Source of the DNA: an uncultured Pelagibacteraceae bacterium
Lineage (GTDB): Bacteria > Pseudomonadota > Alphaproteobacteria > Pelagibacterales > Pelagibacteraceae
Direction: 5' to 3'
Assembly: GCA_902561585.1 (NCBI GenBank)
Contig: CACEQK010000002.1
Coordinates: 1 to 64,000 of the forward strand
DNA length: 64,000 nucleotides
Part shown: piece by piece, positions 33,808-41,817 of the stretch
Layout of the letters: every line of letters begins with the position of its first letter
Position numbering within the stretch: the stretch's first letter is position 1
Notes under the pieces: model-generated
Told to the model about the DNA's origin: nothing
Databases searched by the model: none
The model's input: only the letters and a program-made list of their open reading frames with translations
Position numbers and translations under genes: made by a program

Positions 33808-34120
33808 CTATATTTATTAAATTGGATAACTTCTTTTCGAGTGTATTAAAATCGTCAACATCGTAAAATATGTTTGAATGTTTAATTGGTTCAAATTTTT
33901 CTAAATCTTTGCTATTAAATTTTTTCTCAATTTCATTTGGTGAAGATAAGTATGAAAATTCCATTTCAGCTTCACTAATGTTTTTTTCTTTAGCTATAAT
34001 TTTGATATTTAAACCTTTTATTTGTTTTTCTATTATTCTTGACTGATTTTTAACTAAAGAAGTTATTATTAAAAAAAATGTAAATACAGCTAACGAGAAA
34101 AATAATTTTGAATTAAACAT
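33782..34120 (-). CDS. ftsL: Cell division protein FtsL (divergent)
   Basis: The 112-residue bitopic protein has one N-terminal membrane helix (about 5-23, KLFFSLAVFTFFLIITSL) and then a coiled-coil-prone stretch (QSRIIEKQIKGLNIKIIAKEKNISEAEMEFSYLSSPNEIEKK). The sequence is too variable to identify alone. Its size and topology and its place between rsmH and ftsI fit FtsL, which binds FtsB and FtsQ and helps activate FtsWI. It overlaps rsmH by 8 bases. Confidence 0.85.
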   Translation of the reverse strand: MFNSKLFFSLAVFTFFLIITSLVKNQSRIIEKQIKGLNIKIIAKEKNISEAEMEFSYLSSPNEIEKKFNSKDLEKFEPIKHSNIFYDVDDFNTLEKKLSNLINIDEKKIRKK

Positions 34121-35123
34121 TTGCTGACTCCAGTTCTAAATAATTTTTAAACTTATCTATTAACTCATGAGGATATTGAAAATCAGTATTGCTTCTAATT
34201 GCAAACCTTAACTTCGCAGATCTTGCTCTATTGTTTATTTCCAATTCTTTTTTAGAGGGTTTAAGAGCTTTATTTTTGTATGCCTCAAACAAATATGCCT
34301 GTTCAATCTTATTTTCGGGAAGATATCTTGATGATCGTGATTTGTTTTTTGAATAATTATTAAAAAAAAATTTTACTATTTTATCCTCAATAGAATGAAA
34401 GGTTACAACTAAAATTTTTCCACCTGGTTTTAATTTTTTAGTAGCATTAATAATTCCATTTATTAACTCGCTTATTTCTTTATTTACAAAAATTCTAAGA
34501 GCCTGAAATGTTTTAGTGCAAGGATTTATTTTTTTTGAAAAATTTTTTTTTTTACTTTCTTCAATAATTTTTACTAGTTGATTAGTTTTGGTTATCCTTT
34601 TTTTCTTTCTAGAATTAACAATGTTTCTTGCAATTCTTGTGGCTTCTTTTTCATCACCAAGAAATTTAATTATCGACTTTAAATCTGTTTCACTAAGATT
34701 ATTTACAGCATCTAAAGCTGAGATATTATTAAGGCCCATTGCCATGTCCAATTGTTTATCTGACTTGAATGAAAAACCTCTTTCAAGGTTATCTAATTGA
34801 ATGGAAGATAGACCTAAATCAAATATTATTGCATCAACATGATCCTCGATAATAGTATCTAGCTGACTAAATTTTATTTGATAAAATTTAAATCTTTTTG
34901 GGAATTTTCTTTCTAGTTCTTCTGCAATTGATTTAATATTATTATCTCTATCTATTGCTGCTATTTCAGTTTTTGGAATTTTTAAAATTTCTTTAGAATA
35001 TCCACCTCCACCAAATGTACAGTCAATATATTTGCCTCCATTGAATGGAGAGGTTATTTTTAGAACCTCATTCAACATCACTGGAAAATGGGAGGATTCC
35101 AGTGATGATGTATGATTGTTCAT
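34113..35123 (-). CDS. rsmH: 16S rRNA m4C1402 methyltransferase RsmH (MraW)
   Basis: RsmH N4-methylates C1402 of 16S rRNA at the P site. The 336-residue protein opens with HFPVMLNEVLKI and has the SAM motif YIDCTFGGGGYSKEIL. IIFDLGLSSIQLDNLERGFSF, TFQALRIFVNKEI and VTFHSIEDKIVKFFF follow, all family signatures. It follows ftsZ with an 18-base gap; in most genomes its upstream neighbour is mraZ. Confidence 0.96.
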   Translation of the reverse strand: MNNHTSSLESSHFPVMLNEVLKITSPFNGGKYIDCTFGGGGYSKEILKIPKTEIAAIDRDNNIKSIAEELERKFPKRFKFYQIKFSQLDTIIEDHVDAIIFDLGLSSIQLDNLERGFSFKSDKQLDMAMGLNNISALDAVNNLSETDLKSIIKFLGDEKEATRIARNIVNSRKKKRITKTNQLVKIIEESKKKNFSKKINPCTKTFQALRIFVNKEISELINGIINATKKLKPGGKILVVTFHSIEDKIVKFFFNNYSKNKSRSSRYLPENKIEQAYLFEAYKNKALKPSKKELEINNRARSAKLRFAIRSNTDFQYPHELIDKFKNYLELESANV

Positions 35124-35141
35124 TGCTTAATGATTTTTTCA

Positions 35142-36635
35142 TTAAAATTTTTGTTTCCTTAAGAAGGCAGGAATTTCAAAATCTTCTTCTTCATTTAGAT
35201 CCTGATCAAATAATTCATCTGAGTCTCGGTTAGATTGTTCGTTATTTTCATTATTAATTTCTTCGAACGTATTATTTTCTTCAGAAAATAGTTTAGGCGT
35301 ATATTCTTCCTCATTATTTATACTATCTGCCTGCTCTGTAATTTCTTCATTGTTCTCTAAACTGGAGTTCTCAATATAAGAGGCGCTTTCAATTGATACT
35401 CCTGTCGGAAGATCATTATAATTATTTTCAGTATTAACATTGTTTGCCTCTTCATTATTTAAGCTAGTTGAAGCATCATTAATTACATCGTTTTGAAGTT
35501 CATCTTTAATTTCAAAACTTTCGTCAAGTTTTAAAGCTGTTGCTCCATCAATCGCGCCTAATGCACTATTATCCATTCTAGGATTATGAGAAAACAAATT
35601 TTCTGAGTATCCAGAATTTCTATTCTGAATTCTTGATACCATATTCAAAACTGTTTTGTTTTCTGTTTTGTGACCATCTAGTGCAGTTGCAACAATTGAA
35701 ACTCTAATTTTTCCATTAAGTTCGGTATCTTCAATTGCTCCAAAAATTAATTCTGCTTCAGGGTCTACCTCTGCTCTAATTCTATTAACGGATTCTTCTA
35801 CTTCAAATAAAGTTAGATCATCTCCTCCAGTTATATTCACTAATAATCCTTTTGCTCCCTTCAAAGAGTACTCATCAATAAGAGGATTATTTAATGCCAT
35901 TTCAGTAGCTGCTTTACCTCTATTTTCACCTTCAGCTTCACCAGTGCCCATCATAGCTTTGCCCATTGAACTCATTACAGTTTCTACATCTGCAAAATCA
36001 AGGTTTATCATTCCAGGTCTTACCATAAGATCTGTCACACTTTGAACTCCGTGTTTAAGTACATTGTTTGATAAGATAAAAGCGTTTTTAAAAGTTGTAG
36101 TTTCACTAGCAATTTTGAAAAGATTTTGATTAGGTACTACTATAACTGTATCTAAATGTTTTTTAAATTCTTCCAAACCTTGCATGGCTCTTCTCATTCT
36201 TTTTGGGCCTTCATAAGAAAAAGGAAGTGTCGTCACTCCAACAGTTAAAATGTTTAGCTCTCTAGCAGCTTTTGCAATTACATGTGAAGCTCCTGTGCCA
36301 GTTCCCCCTCCCATTCCTGAGGTTATAAAAACCATATTTGCACCTTGTATATAACTTGTTATTTCATTTAATGACTCGTCAGCTGCAGCTTGGCCAATAT
36401 CATCTTTGGCTCCCGCGCCTAAACCTTTAGTTAAGTTCATTCCAATTTGAATTTTTGCATCAGCTTTACTCATTTTCAGATCCTGAGCGTCTGTGTTAAC
36501 TGCAACAAATTCTACACCCTTCATACCAGAGTCAATCATTGCATTTATTGCATTACCTCCAGCACCACCTACTCCTAATACTAAGATCCTTGGTTTTAAT
36601 TCTTTAAGTTCACCACCACCAATATTTATACTCAT
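35142..36635 (-). CDS. ftsZ: Cell division GTPase FtsZ
   Basis: FtsZ is the tubulin homologue that forms the Z ring. The 497-residue protein has VLGVGGAGGNAINAMI, VNTDAQDL, the tubulin GTP signature GGGTGTG (109-115), and the T7-region NLDFADVETVMSS. Residues from about 320 to 485 form a long, acidic, Asn/Glu-rich linker. The protein ends with the conserved C-terminal peptide EIPAFLRKQKF, which binds FtsA/ZipA-type partners. Its position is unusual: it lies between mraZ and rsmH instead of after ftsA. The ATG overlaps the mraZ stop by one base, and GGGAGA ahead of it is a plausible ribosome binding site. Confidence 0.97.
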   Translation of the reverse strand: MSINIGGGELKELKPRILVLGVGGAGGNAINAMIDSGMKGVEFVAVNTDAQDLKMSKADAKIQIGMNLTKGLGAGAKDDIGQAAADESLNEITSYIQGANMVFITSGMGGGTGTGASHVIAKAARELNILTVGVTTLPFSYEGPKRMRRAMQGLEEFKKHLDTVIVVPNQNLFKIASETTTFKNAFILSNNVLKHGVQSVTDLMVRPGMINLDFADVETVMSSMGKAMMGTGEAEGENRGKAATEMALNNPLIDEYSLKGAKGLLVNITGGDDLTLFEVEESVNRIRAEVDPEAELIFGAIEDTELNGKIRVSIVATALDGHKTENKTVLNMVSRIQNRNSGYSENLFSHNPRMDNSALGAIDGATALKLDESFEIKDELQNDVINDASTSLNNEEANNVNTENNYNDLPTGVSIESASYIENSSLENNEEITEQADSINNEEEYTPKLFSEENNTFEEINNENNEQSNRDSDELFDQDLNEEEDFEIPAFLRKQKF

Positions 36636-37096
36636 TACAGTTCTCCCTTCTGTTTATTTTCCCATTTTAAATTAGATCTATTTTGAAAAGCCTTTTTTCT
36701 TGCAACTATTTTAAATTTATCAAAATTATTTGGCTCCCAAATTTGAAATGTTTTTCCTAAACCAACAAATAAAACACTGTTTTTAATTTTTGCATGATTG
36801 AGTAACTTTTCTGATAGTGAAATTCTGCCTTCAGTATCAAACTGTAAATTTTCACTTTCAGATAAGATCGAAGTAGCAAAAAAATCTCTTTTTTCCTCAA
36901 AAGGGTTTAATGAGTCTATGGTGTTTGAAAGTTTTTCAATTCTGTCTTGTGAGCAAGCTTCTAGTGCGGCATAATTAAAAGATGGGTAGCTGACAAACCC
37001 ATTATAGCCAAGTGAACTCAAATGTGATCTAAAAGTTGCTGGCACTGAAACGCGTCCTTTCTTGTCTATTTTGTTTTCGTAACTTGATAAAAACAT
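36635..37096 (-). CDS. mraZ: MraZ transcriptional regulator of the dcw cluster
   Basis: MraZ is a DNA-binding AbrB-fold (SpoVT-AbrB-like, duplicated) regulator that represses its own promoter. The 153-residue protein has two repeats, ENKIDKKGRVSVPATFR and ENLQFDTEGRISLSEKLL, each the SpoVT/AbrB-like half. It is the first gene of the cluster and the operator-like boxes start about 50 bases upstream of its ATG. It overlaps ftsZ by one base (TAATG). Confidence 0.95.
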   Translation of the reverse strand: MFLSSYENKIDKKGRVSVPATFRSHLSSLGYNGFVSYPSFNYAALEACSQDRIEKLSNTIDSLNPFEEKRDFFATSILSESENLQFDTEGRISLSEKLLNHAKIKNSVLFVGLGKTFQIWEPNNFDKFKIVARKKAFQNRSNLKWENKQKGEL

Positions 37097-37147
37097 TTTT
37101 ATTTAAAAAACCTCTATAATTTAAAATTTTAAACATACTCTCCATAA

Positions 37148-37189
37148 TGGGATTAAATGGGATAGTATGGGTTTTTAGAAATTAGTCAA
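37148..37189 (-). promoter_or_regulatory. dcw cluster promoter with MraZ-type operator
   Basis: Read on the minus strand, TTGACT (37184-37189) and TACTAT (37162-37167) form a -35/-10 pair with a 16-base spacer. Three TGGG boxes at 37148, 37158 and 37168 on the plus strand recur with an exact 10-base period and overlap or flank the -10. TGGG-type direct repeats with this period are the known MraZ binding site, here on the strand opposite to the gene. This fits autorepression of mraZ and control of the whole cluster. Confidence 0.75.
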
Positions 37190-37239
37190 TAAGTTTGTAT
37201 TTACTTAAAAAGTACAAAAGTAGAACATTATAATAGAAT

Positions 37240-37598
37240 TAAGCCAGATAATCTGTAAGCCGGGTTCTGTCATTGAAGATGTCATTTCTCTAGGCTTAAA
37301 TTCACATTTAAGCTCAAGCGGTTAACCCAGAAGACTAACTAAAGACTGTTTTTTGTGTTTCCACGATGTCTTCTCTATTTAACCTTGCTCCCAGTGGGGT
37401 TTGCCTTGCGTTTTTTGTTACCAAAAAACCGGTGAGCTCTTACCTCGCCGTTTCACCCTTGCCTTGATAAGGCGGTTTGTTTTCTGTGGCACTATCCCTG
37501 AAGTCACCTTCGCCAGTCATTAACTGGCACTGTGTCTTTATGGAGCCCGGACTTTCCTCTATTAGAATTCTAATAGTAACAATCCAATTATCTGGCAC
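37240..37598 (-). ncRNA. rnpB: RNase P RNA
   Basis: On the minus strand the 5' part contains GAGGAAAGTCCGGGCTCC near 37550, the P4-region signature of bacterial type A RNase P RNA. The 3' end contains ACAGAACCCGGCTTAC near 37255. Outer P1 halves CCAGATAAT (5', ending near 37588) and ATTATCTGG (3', near 37243-37252) pair. The RNA processes tRNA 5' ends with RnpA. About 359 bases; the exact ends are approximate. Confidence 0.95.
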
Positions 37599-37602
37599 AG
37601 TT

Positions 37603-37631
37603 TTAATATTTCAAAATGAACAATTAATCAA
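37603..37631 (-). promoter_or_regulatory. Probable rnpB promoter
   Basis: On the minus strand TTGATT (37626-37631) and TATTAA (37603-37608) are separated by exactly 17 bases. They lie 5-7 bases upstream of the RNase P RNA 5' end, a fitting position for a sigma70 promoter. Confidence 0.55.
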
Positions 37632-37642
37632 GTTTTTAAAAA

Positions 37643-38350
37643 TTAATGAGTCAAAAAATGGCTAATTTCGTAAGTTTTTTCATCTATTTTTCCAGTAACA
37701 TTTTTAGGTCGATAATGCTGTTGAAAGGATTTAATAATTTTTTTATCATTCTTGGATCTTTTGTAAGGATTAAAATACCTATAACCCAACTTTTGTAAAT
37801 TTTTAAAAAATAATAGAGTTCTCACTTTTTTATTTGGCCAAATAATTTTTGAGTTTTTATTATACCATTTGCCAAAATTAGACGCACTTAATCTTTTCCA
37901 GGGAAACTTTTCTCCAGGATCATTTTTCCTTAATGGTGCAATATCTGAATGACCTAAAAAATTCTCTTTATTAATTTTATATTTGTTTTTGAGATATTTG
38001 CATAATTTCAATAAACTTTTAATTTGATGATTGCTGAATTTCTGGTATCCAAATTCATGACCTTTATTTACTAACTCTATACCCAAAGATTTTTTATTAA
38101 GGTTTGTAAAATTTTTCCACTTAGACTTTCCTGCGTGCCAAGCTATATTTTTATCTTTCACTAACTGGGTAATTTTGCCCTTTCTATTAATTAAATAATG
38201 ACAGCTTACTTTGAATTTAGGATTTTTAAGTCTTTTAATTGATTCAATTTCTGATTGCATTCCAGTATAATGTATAATTATGAACTTAATGTTACTTTTT
38301 GACCTTATTTTTGAGGAGAAATTTGGAGATAAATTTGGTGTTATTTTCAT
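37643..38350 (-). CDS. N-acetylmuramoyl-L-alanine amidase, AmpD/AmiD-like
   Basis: It cleaves the amide between MurNAc (or anhydro-MurNAc) and L-Ala of peptidoglycan fragments. The 235-residue amidase_2 domain shows zinc ligands in IKFIIIHYTGM (His) and FLGHSDIAPLRKNDPGEKFPW (His, Asp), plus VSCHYLINRKGKITQLV and the NIAWHAGKS motif. A C-terminal peptidoglycan-binding-like region follows (TLLFFKNLQKLGYRYFNP to the end). There is no obvious signal peptide, so a cytoplasmic recycling role (AmpD-like) is likely but not certain. It lies next to rnpB on the same strand. Confidence 0.82.
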   Translation of the reverse strand: MKITPNLSPNFSSKIRSKSNIKFIIIHYTGMQSEIESIKRLKNPKFKVSCHYLINRKGKITQLVKDKNIAWHAGKSKWKNFTNLNKKSLGIELVNKGHEFGYQKFSNHQIKSLLKLCKYLKNKYKINKENFLGHSDIAPLRKNDPGEKFPWKRLSASNFGKWYNKNSKIIWPNKKVRTLLFFKNLQKLGYRYFNPYKRSKNDKKIIKSFQQHYRPKNVTGKIDEKTYEISHFLTH

Positions 38351-38443
38351 TGCCCAAAATTCATGTTTATTCTTCCCATATTTTAACCAAATTTAAGTTA
38401 AATTTTATATACAATATAGGCTAAAATTATATATATAACCATT

Positions 38444-39187
38444 ATGCAACTAGTAAAAAAACTTAAAAAAGGTTTAATTATATTATCAGTTTTAACTTTA
38501 ATAACACCTGCGGTCTATTCAGCTGAAGAATGTTTCGAAGGGACTAGTAGAGCAATATTTAAATTTAATATGGCTTTGGATGACATTGTGCTGGAACCCC
38601 TAGCAAAAGGATACAACAAATTACCCTCTCCGATTAAACAGGGAACAAGTAATTTTACCTCTAACATTGGATTATTGTTATCGATTCCTAATAATTTATT
38701 ACAAGGAAATTTTCAAGAACTAGGTCAGTCAATTGGTAGTTTTGCAATTAATAGTACTGTTGGTATTTTGGGCTTTTTTAACCCAGCGGAAAAAATTGGT
38801 TTAAAACCTCATAAAGAAGACGTAGGTCAAACACTAGGATCTTATGGTATTGGTCCAGGATGTTACTTTGTTCTTCCAGTACTAGGACCTACAACTGCGA
38901 GGGACGGCTTTGGCTTGCTAGTTGATACTTATTTGGATCCTTTTGCTCATATAACTTTGAGAGAAAAAGAACTTTTTAGCACATCTGGTAATTCTTTGGA
39001 TTACTATTCTGTAAAAGCTACAACAGCAATCGATTTTAGAGCTGATAATGAAAAGAATTTTGAAAGCCTAGAAAAAAACTCAATAGACCTTTACTCATCA
39101 TTAAAAAGTATTTACTTACAGGATAGAGAAAATAAAATTAAAAATTCTTTTGATGACAGTGATGAATGGGGAAATTTAGACAAATAA
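38444..39187 (+). CDS. mlaA: MlaA (VacJ) outer-membrane lipid asymmetry protein
   Basis: MlaA removes misplaced phospholipids from the outer leaflet and passes them to MlaC. The 247-residue protein has the family blocks GTSRAIFKFNMALDDIVLEPLAKGYNKL, NFTSNIGLLLSIPNNLLQGNFQ, FAINSTVGILGFFNPAEK and TLGSYGIGPGCYFVLPVLGPTTARDGFG. The N-terminus is a secretory signal (about 1-26, ending VYSAEE) with no lipobox, whereas enterobacterial MlaA is a lipoprotein. It sits 8 bases before mlaC in one operon. Confidence 0.9.
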   Translation: MQLVKKLKKGLIILSVLTLITPAVYSAEECFEGTSRAIFKFNMALDDIVLEPLAKGYNKLPSPIKQGTSNFTSNIGLLLSIPNNLLQGNFQELGQSIGSFAINSTVGILGFFNPAEKIGLKPHKEDVGQTLGSYGIGPGCYFVLPVLGPTTARDGFGLLVDTYLDPFAHITLREKELFSTSGNSLDYYSVKATTAIDFRADNEKNFESLEKNSIDLYSSLKSIYLQDRENKIKNSFDDSDEWGNLDK

Positions 39188-39195
39188 AATACTAA

Positions 39196-39792
39196 ATGAA
39201 AAGAATAGGTATTTATTTAGTTTCACTGGTTTTATTCTTCAGTAACTCATTACTAGCTTACAGCACAAATCCTAAGGATTTTGTGAATGAGTTAGTCAAT
39301 GATGCAATAAGCAAACTATCAGATAAAAATCTTAACGAAGATCAAAAAAAAACATTTATTGAGAAAATAGCTCTTGAAAACGTTGATATTAATGCATTGG
39401 GTCTTTACACCCTTGGTGAATTGAGAAAATCATCAAATGAGGAAAGTATTTTAAATTATCAAAAATCATTTGAAAAATATTTTTTAAAAAGCCTTACTTC
39501 TAGACTTTCAGATTATTCTTCAAGTAAATTTGAAGTAATAGAAGAAGACAAAAAAAGTTCAAACTATACCATTGTACAATCAAAAGTTACCCCGTCAGAT
39601 GGTGGACCAGAAATAAAAATCGATTGGAGGGTTTATACGAAAAATCCTGACAAACCCTTAATAAGAGATTTAATTGTTGAAGGTTTAAGTCTTGCCAGAA
39701 CTCAAAAAGAGGAATTTTCATCAATTTTGAGTTCAAACAACAATGATATAAAAATACTTATCAATAAGTTAGACGAATTTACAAAGAAATAA
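39196..39792 (+). CDS. mlaC: MlaC periplasmic phospholipid carrier
   Basis: MlaC ferries phospholipids between MlaA and the inner-membrane MlaFEDB. The 198-residue protein has an N-terminal signal (about 1-22, ending LAYS). The MlaC/Ttg2D fold follows: FVNELVNDAISKL, FIEKIALENVDINALGLYTLG, YQKSFEKYFLKSLTSRL, VQSKVTPSDGGPEIKIDWRVY and IRDLIVEGLSLARTQKEEFSSIL. No MlaD, MlaE or MlaF is next to it. A tRNA gene on the other strand begins 3 bases after its stop codon. Confidence 0.9.
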   Translation: MKRIGIYLVSLVLFFSNSLLAYSTNPKDFVNELVNDAISKLSDKNLNEDQKKTFIEKIALENVDINALGLYTLGELRKSSNEESILNYQKSFEKYFLKSLTSRLSDYSSSKFEVIEEDKKSSNYTIVQSKVTPSDGGPEIKIDWRVYTKNPDKPLIRDLIVEGLSLARTQKEEFSSILSSNNNDIKILINKLDEFTKK

Positions 39793-39795
39793 TTT

Positions 39796-39872
39796 TGGTG
39801 GGCCCGCCAGGACTCGAACCTGGGACCAATACATTATGAGTGTACTGCTCTAACCAACTGAGCTACAGGCCC
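39796..39872 (-). tRNA. tRNA with CAT anticodon, probably tRNA-Ile2 (lysidine) rather than elongator Met
   Basis: Minus strand, 77 bases with CCA encoded (39796-39798). Acceptor stem GGGCCTG pairs with CGGGCCC, the D arm has GTAGCTCAGTTGGTTAGAGC, the anticodon loop is CTCATAA and the T-arm is CCAGG TTCGAGT CCTGG. The CAT anticodon is shared by Met and Ile2 tRNAs. C4:G69 and C5:G68 in the acceptor stem and the TTGGTC variable region resemble Ile2, the substrate of TilS. Elongator Met is the alternative. It lies between the convergent mlaC and rpoD. Confidence 0.95.
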
Positions 39873-39900
39873 AAAAATACGACTGTTATATCACAATTAA

Positions 39901-41766
39901 TTATTTTTCTAAGAAACTTTTTAGTTGCTTTGATCGGCTAGGATGCTTTAGCTTTCTTAAAGCTTTTGCCTCAATTTGTCTTATTCTTTCCCTTGTAACA
40001 GAAAATTGCAAACCTACTTCTTCAAGGGTATGGTCGGTATTCATCCCTATACCAAAACGCATTCTCAAAACTCTTTCCTCTCTAGGTGTCAATGAGGCTA
40101 AGATTTTTGTTGTAGACTCGCTTAAATTTGATTGAATTGCGGTGTCTAATGGCTGAAGTGCGTTTTTATCTTCAATAAAATCTCCTAAACTACTATCCTC
40201 CTCATCTCCAACAGGTGTTTCTAATGAAACAGGTTCTTTAGCAATTTTAAGAACTTTTCTGACTTTTTCTAAAGGCATGGCTAATTTTTTTGCTAGTTCT
40301 TCAGGAGTTGGCTCTCTACCAAATTCACTCATTATTTGTCTCTGAGTTCTGACAATTTTGTTTATAGTTTCTATCATGTGAACTGGTATTCTTATGGTTC
40401 GAGCCTGGTCTGCAATCGATCGAGTAATCGCTTGTCTTATCCACCAAGTAGCATAAGTAGAAAACTTATATCCTCTCCTATATTCAAATTTATCAACTGC
40501 TTTCATTAAACCTATATTTCCCTCTTGAATTAAATCTAAGAACTGAAGACCTCTGTTAGTATATTTTTTGGCGATTGAAATCACTAGTCTTAAGTTGGCC
40601 TCTACCATTTCTTTTTTTGCAACTCTAGATTCTCTTTCGCCTTTTTGAATTCTGCTAACTAATTTTTTAAACTCGCCAACTGATAAACCAATTTTTTTAC
40701 TAAATTCAACTAATCTATCCTTAATTTCTGAAAAATCTTTTTTATATTTCTTAAAAAAAGCTTTCCAAGTTGGGTTATCTTGTAAAAAAGACTCAAATTT
40801 AGGATTTATTTCATTTCCAATATAATATTTTAAAAACTCTTCTCGAGAAATCTTGTTATCTGTTGCTAATCTTAATAGAACTCCCTCTAAAGACACGATC
40901 TTTTTATTTTCTTTATAATGTGATTGCACTAATTCTTCAACAACATTTGGTGCAAGCTGCAAGTTTTTAAAATTATCAACTAACACTTCTTGAATTTTCT
41001 TGAAATTTTTATTTTTTGAAATTGATAATTCTTTTGAGGCCAGCAAACATTCCAGTTTTTCAGTTTGATATTTTTTTAATTTTGAATAATTTTTATTTAA
41101 AGAGTCCAATAAACTAATAATTTTTGGTTTAATTTCTTCCTCCATCTTTGCAAGTGAAACATTGAACTCATCTTCCTCGTTATTTTCACTCTCTTCTTTT
41201 TTATTTGATTCATTATTTGGTTCTATATTTTTTTTTGATTTTGATTTTTTATCGGCCTTTAAATCGCTGTCGTTGTTTGATGACTCGAAATCCTCATAAG
41301 TAGAATCAATATCAATTATATCTCTTACCAACATCTGTTGATTTTCTATAAGTTCTTTCCACTCAGATATTTTTTTTCCCACAATTGGACTTTGTGTTAA
41401 AGCATTGATCATAACATCTTTCCCAGCTTCAATTCTTTTAGCAATGGCAATCTCTCCTTCTCTTGAAAGAAGTTCAACACCACCCATTTCTCTCAAATAC
41501 ATTCTAATTGGGTCGTCACTTTTATCAGAAGTTTTTTCTTCAGTTTGATTTACATTTTCTTTCTTTTTATTAGGTTGAAAATCTGATTTTTTTTCTACTA
41601 AAGTAACTTTTTCTTCTGCAATAATTATAAAAGCACGTTCAACATTTTCATGGGTGCTGTTTCTTTTTCCTAGGGATTTTCCAAGTTCTTCATAAGTTAT
41701 AAAACCTCTATGCTTCCCCTTATCAAGAATTCTTTCAAATGATTTTGTGATTAGTTTTTCCGACAT
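39901..41766 (-). CDS. rpoD: Primary sigma factor RpoD (sigma70)
   Basis: The 621-residue housekeeping sigma factor has an N-terminal region 1.1 ([20 protein letters not shown]) and region 1.2 ([29 protein letters not shown]). A charged non-conserved insert comes next (about 170-220, [19 protein letters not shown]). Region 2 follows ([54 protein letters not shown]), then regions 3 and 4 ([22 protein letters not shown]). It is the last gene of the yqeY-dnaG-rpoD run, the usual macromolecular-synthesis grouping. Confidence 0.97.
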   Translation of the reverse strand: MSEKLITKSFERILDKGKHRGFITYEELGKSLGKRNSTHENVERAFIIIAEEKVTLVEKKSDFQPNKKKENVNQTEEKTSDKSDDPIRMYLREMGGVELLSREGEIAIAKRIEAGKDVMINALTQSPIVGKKISEWKELIENQQMLVRDIIDIDSTYEDFESSNNDSDLKADKKSKSKKNIEPNNESNKKEESENNEEDEFNVSLAKMEEEIKPKIISLLDSLNKNYSKLKKYQTEKLECLLASKELSISKNKNFKKIQEVLVDNFKNLQLAPNVVEELVQSHYKENKKIVSLEGVLLRLATDNKISREEFLKYYIGNEINPKFESFLQDNPTWKAFFKKYKKDFSEIKDRLVEFSKKIGLSVGEFKKLVSRIQKGERESRVAKKEMVEANLRLVISIAKKYTNRGLQFLDLIQEGNIGLMKAVDKFEYRRGYKFSTYATWWIRQAITRSIADQARTIRIPVHMIETINKIVRTQRQIMSEFGREPTPEELAKKLAMPLEKVRKVLKIAKEPVSLETPVGDEEDSSLGDFIEDKNALQPLDTAIQSNLSESTTKILASLTPREERVLRMRFGIGMNTDHTLEEVGLQFSVTRERIRQIEAKALRKLKHPSRSKQLKSFLEK

Positions 41767-41817
41767 TTTGATCAGAAGATATATATAATGTTTAAGTTCA
41801 AAAAATCTATACTTTAT

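Noticed and set aside
37148-37171. Short direct repeats as a possible CRISPR array
   Set aside because: Only three four-base boxes with 10-base period; best read as MraZ operator. No CRISPR array or cas gene is seen in the window.
37477-37665. Plus-strand ORF of 62 codons over the RNase P RNA
   Set aside because: It lies antisense to rnpB and is explained by the RNA structure.
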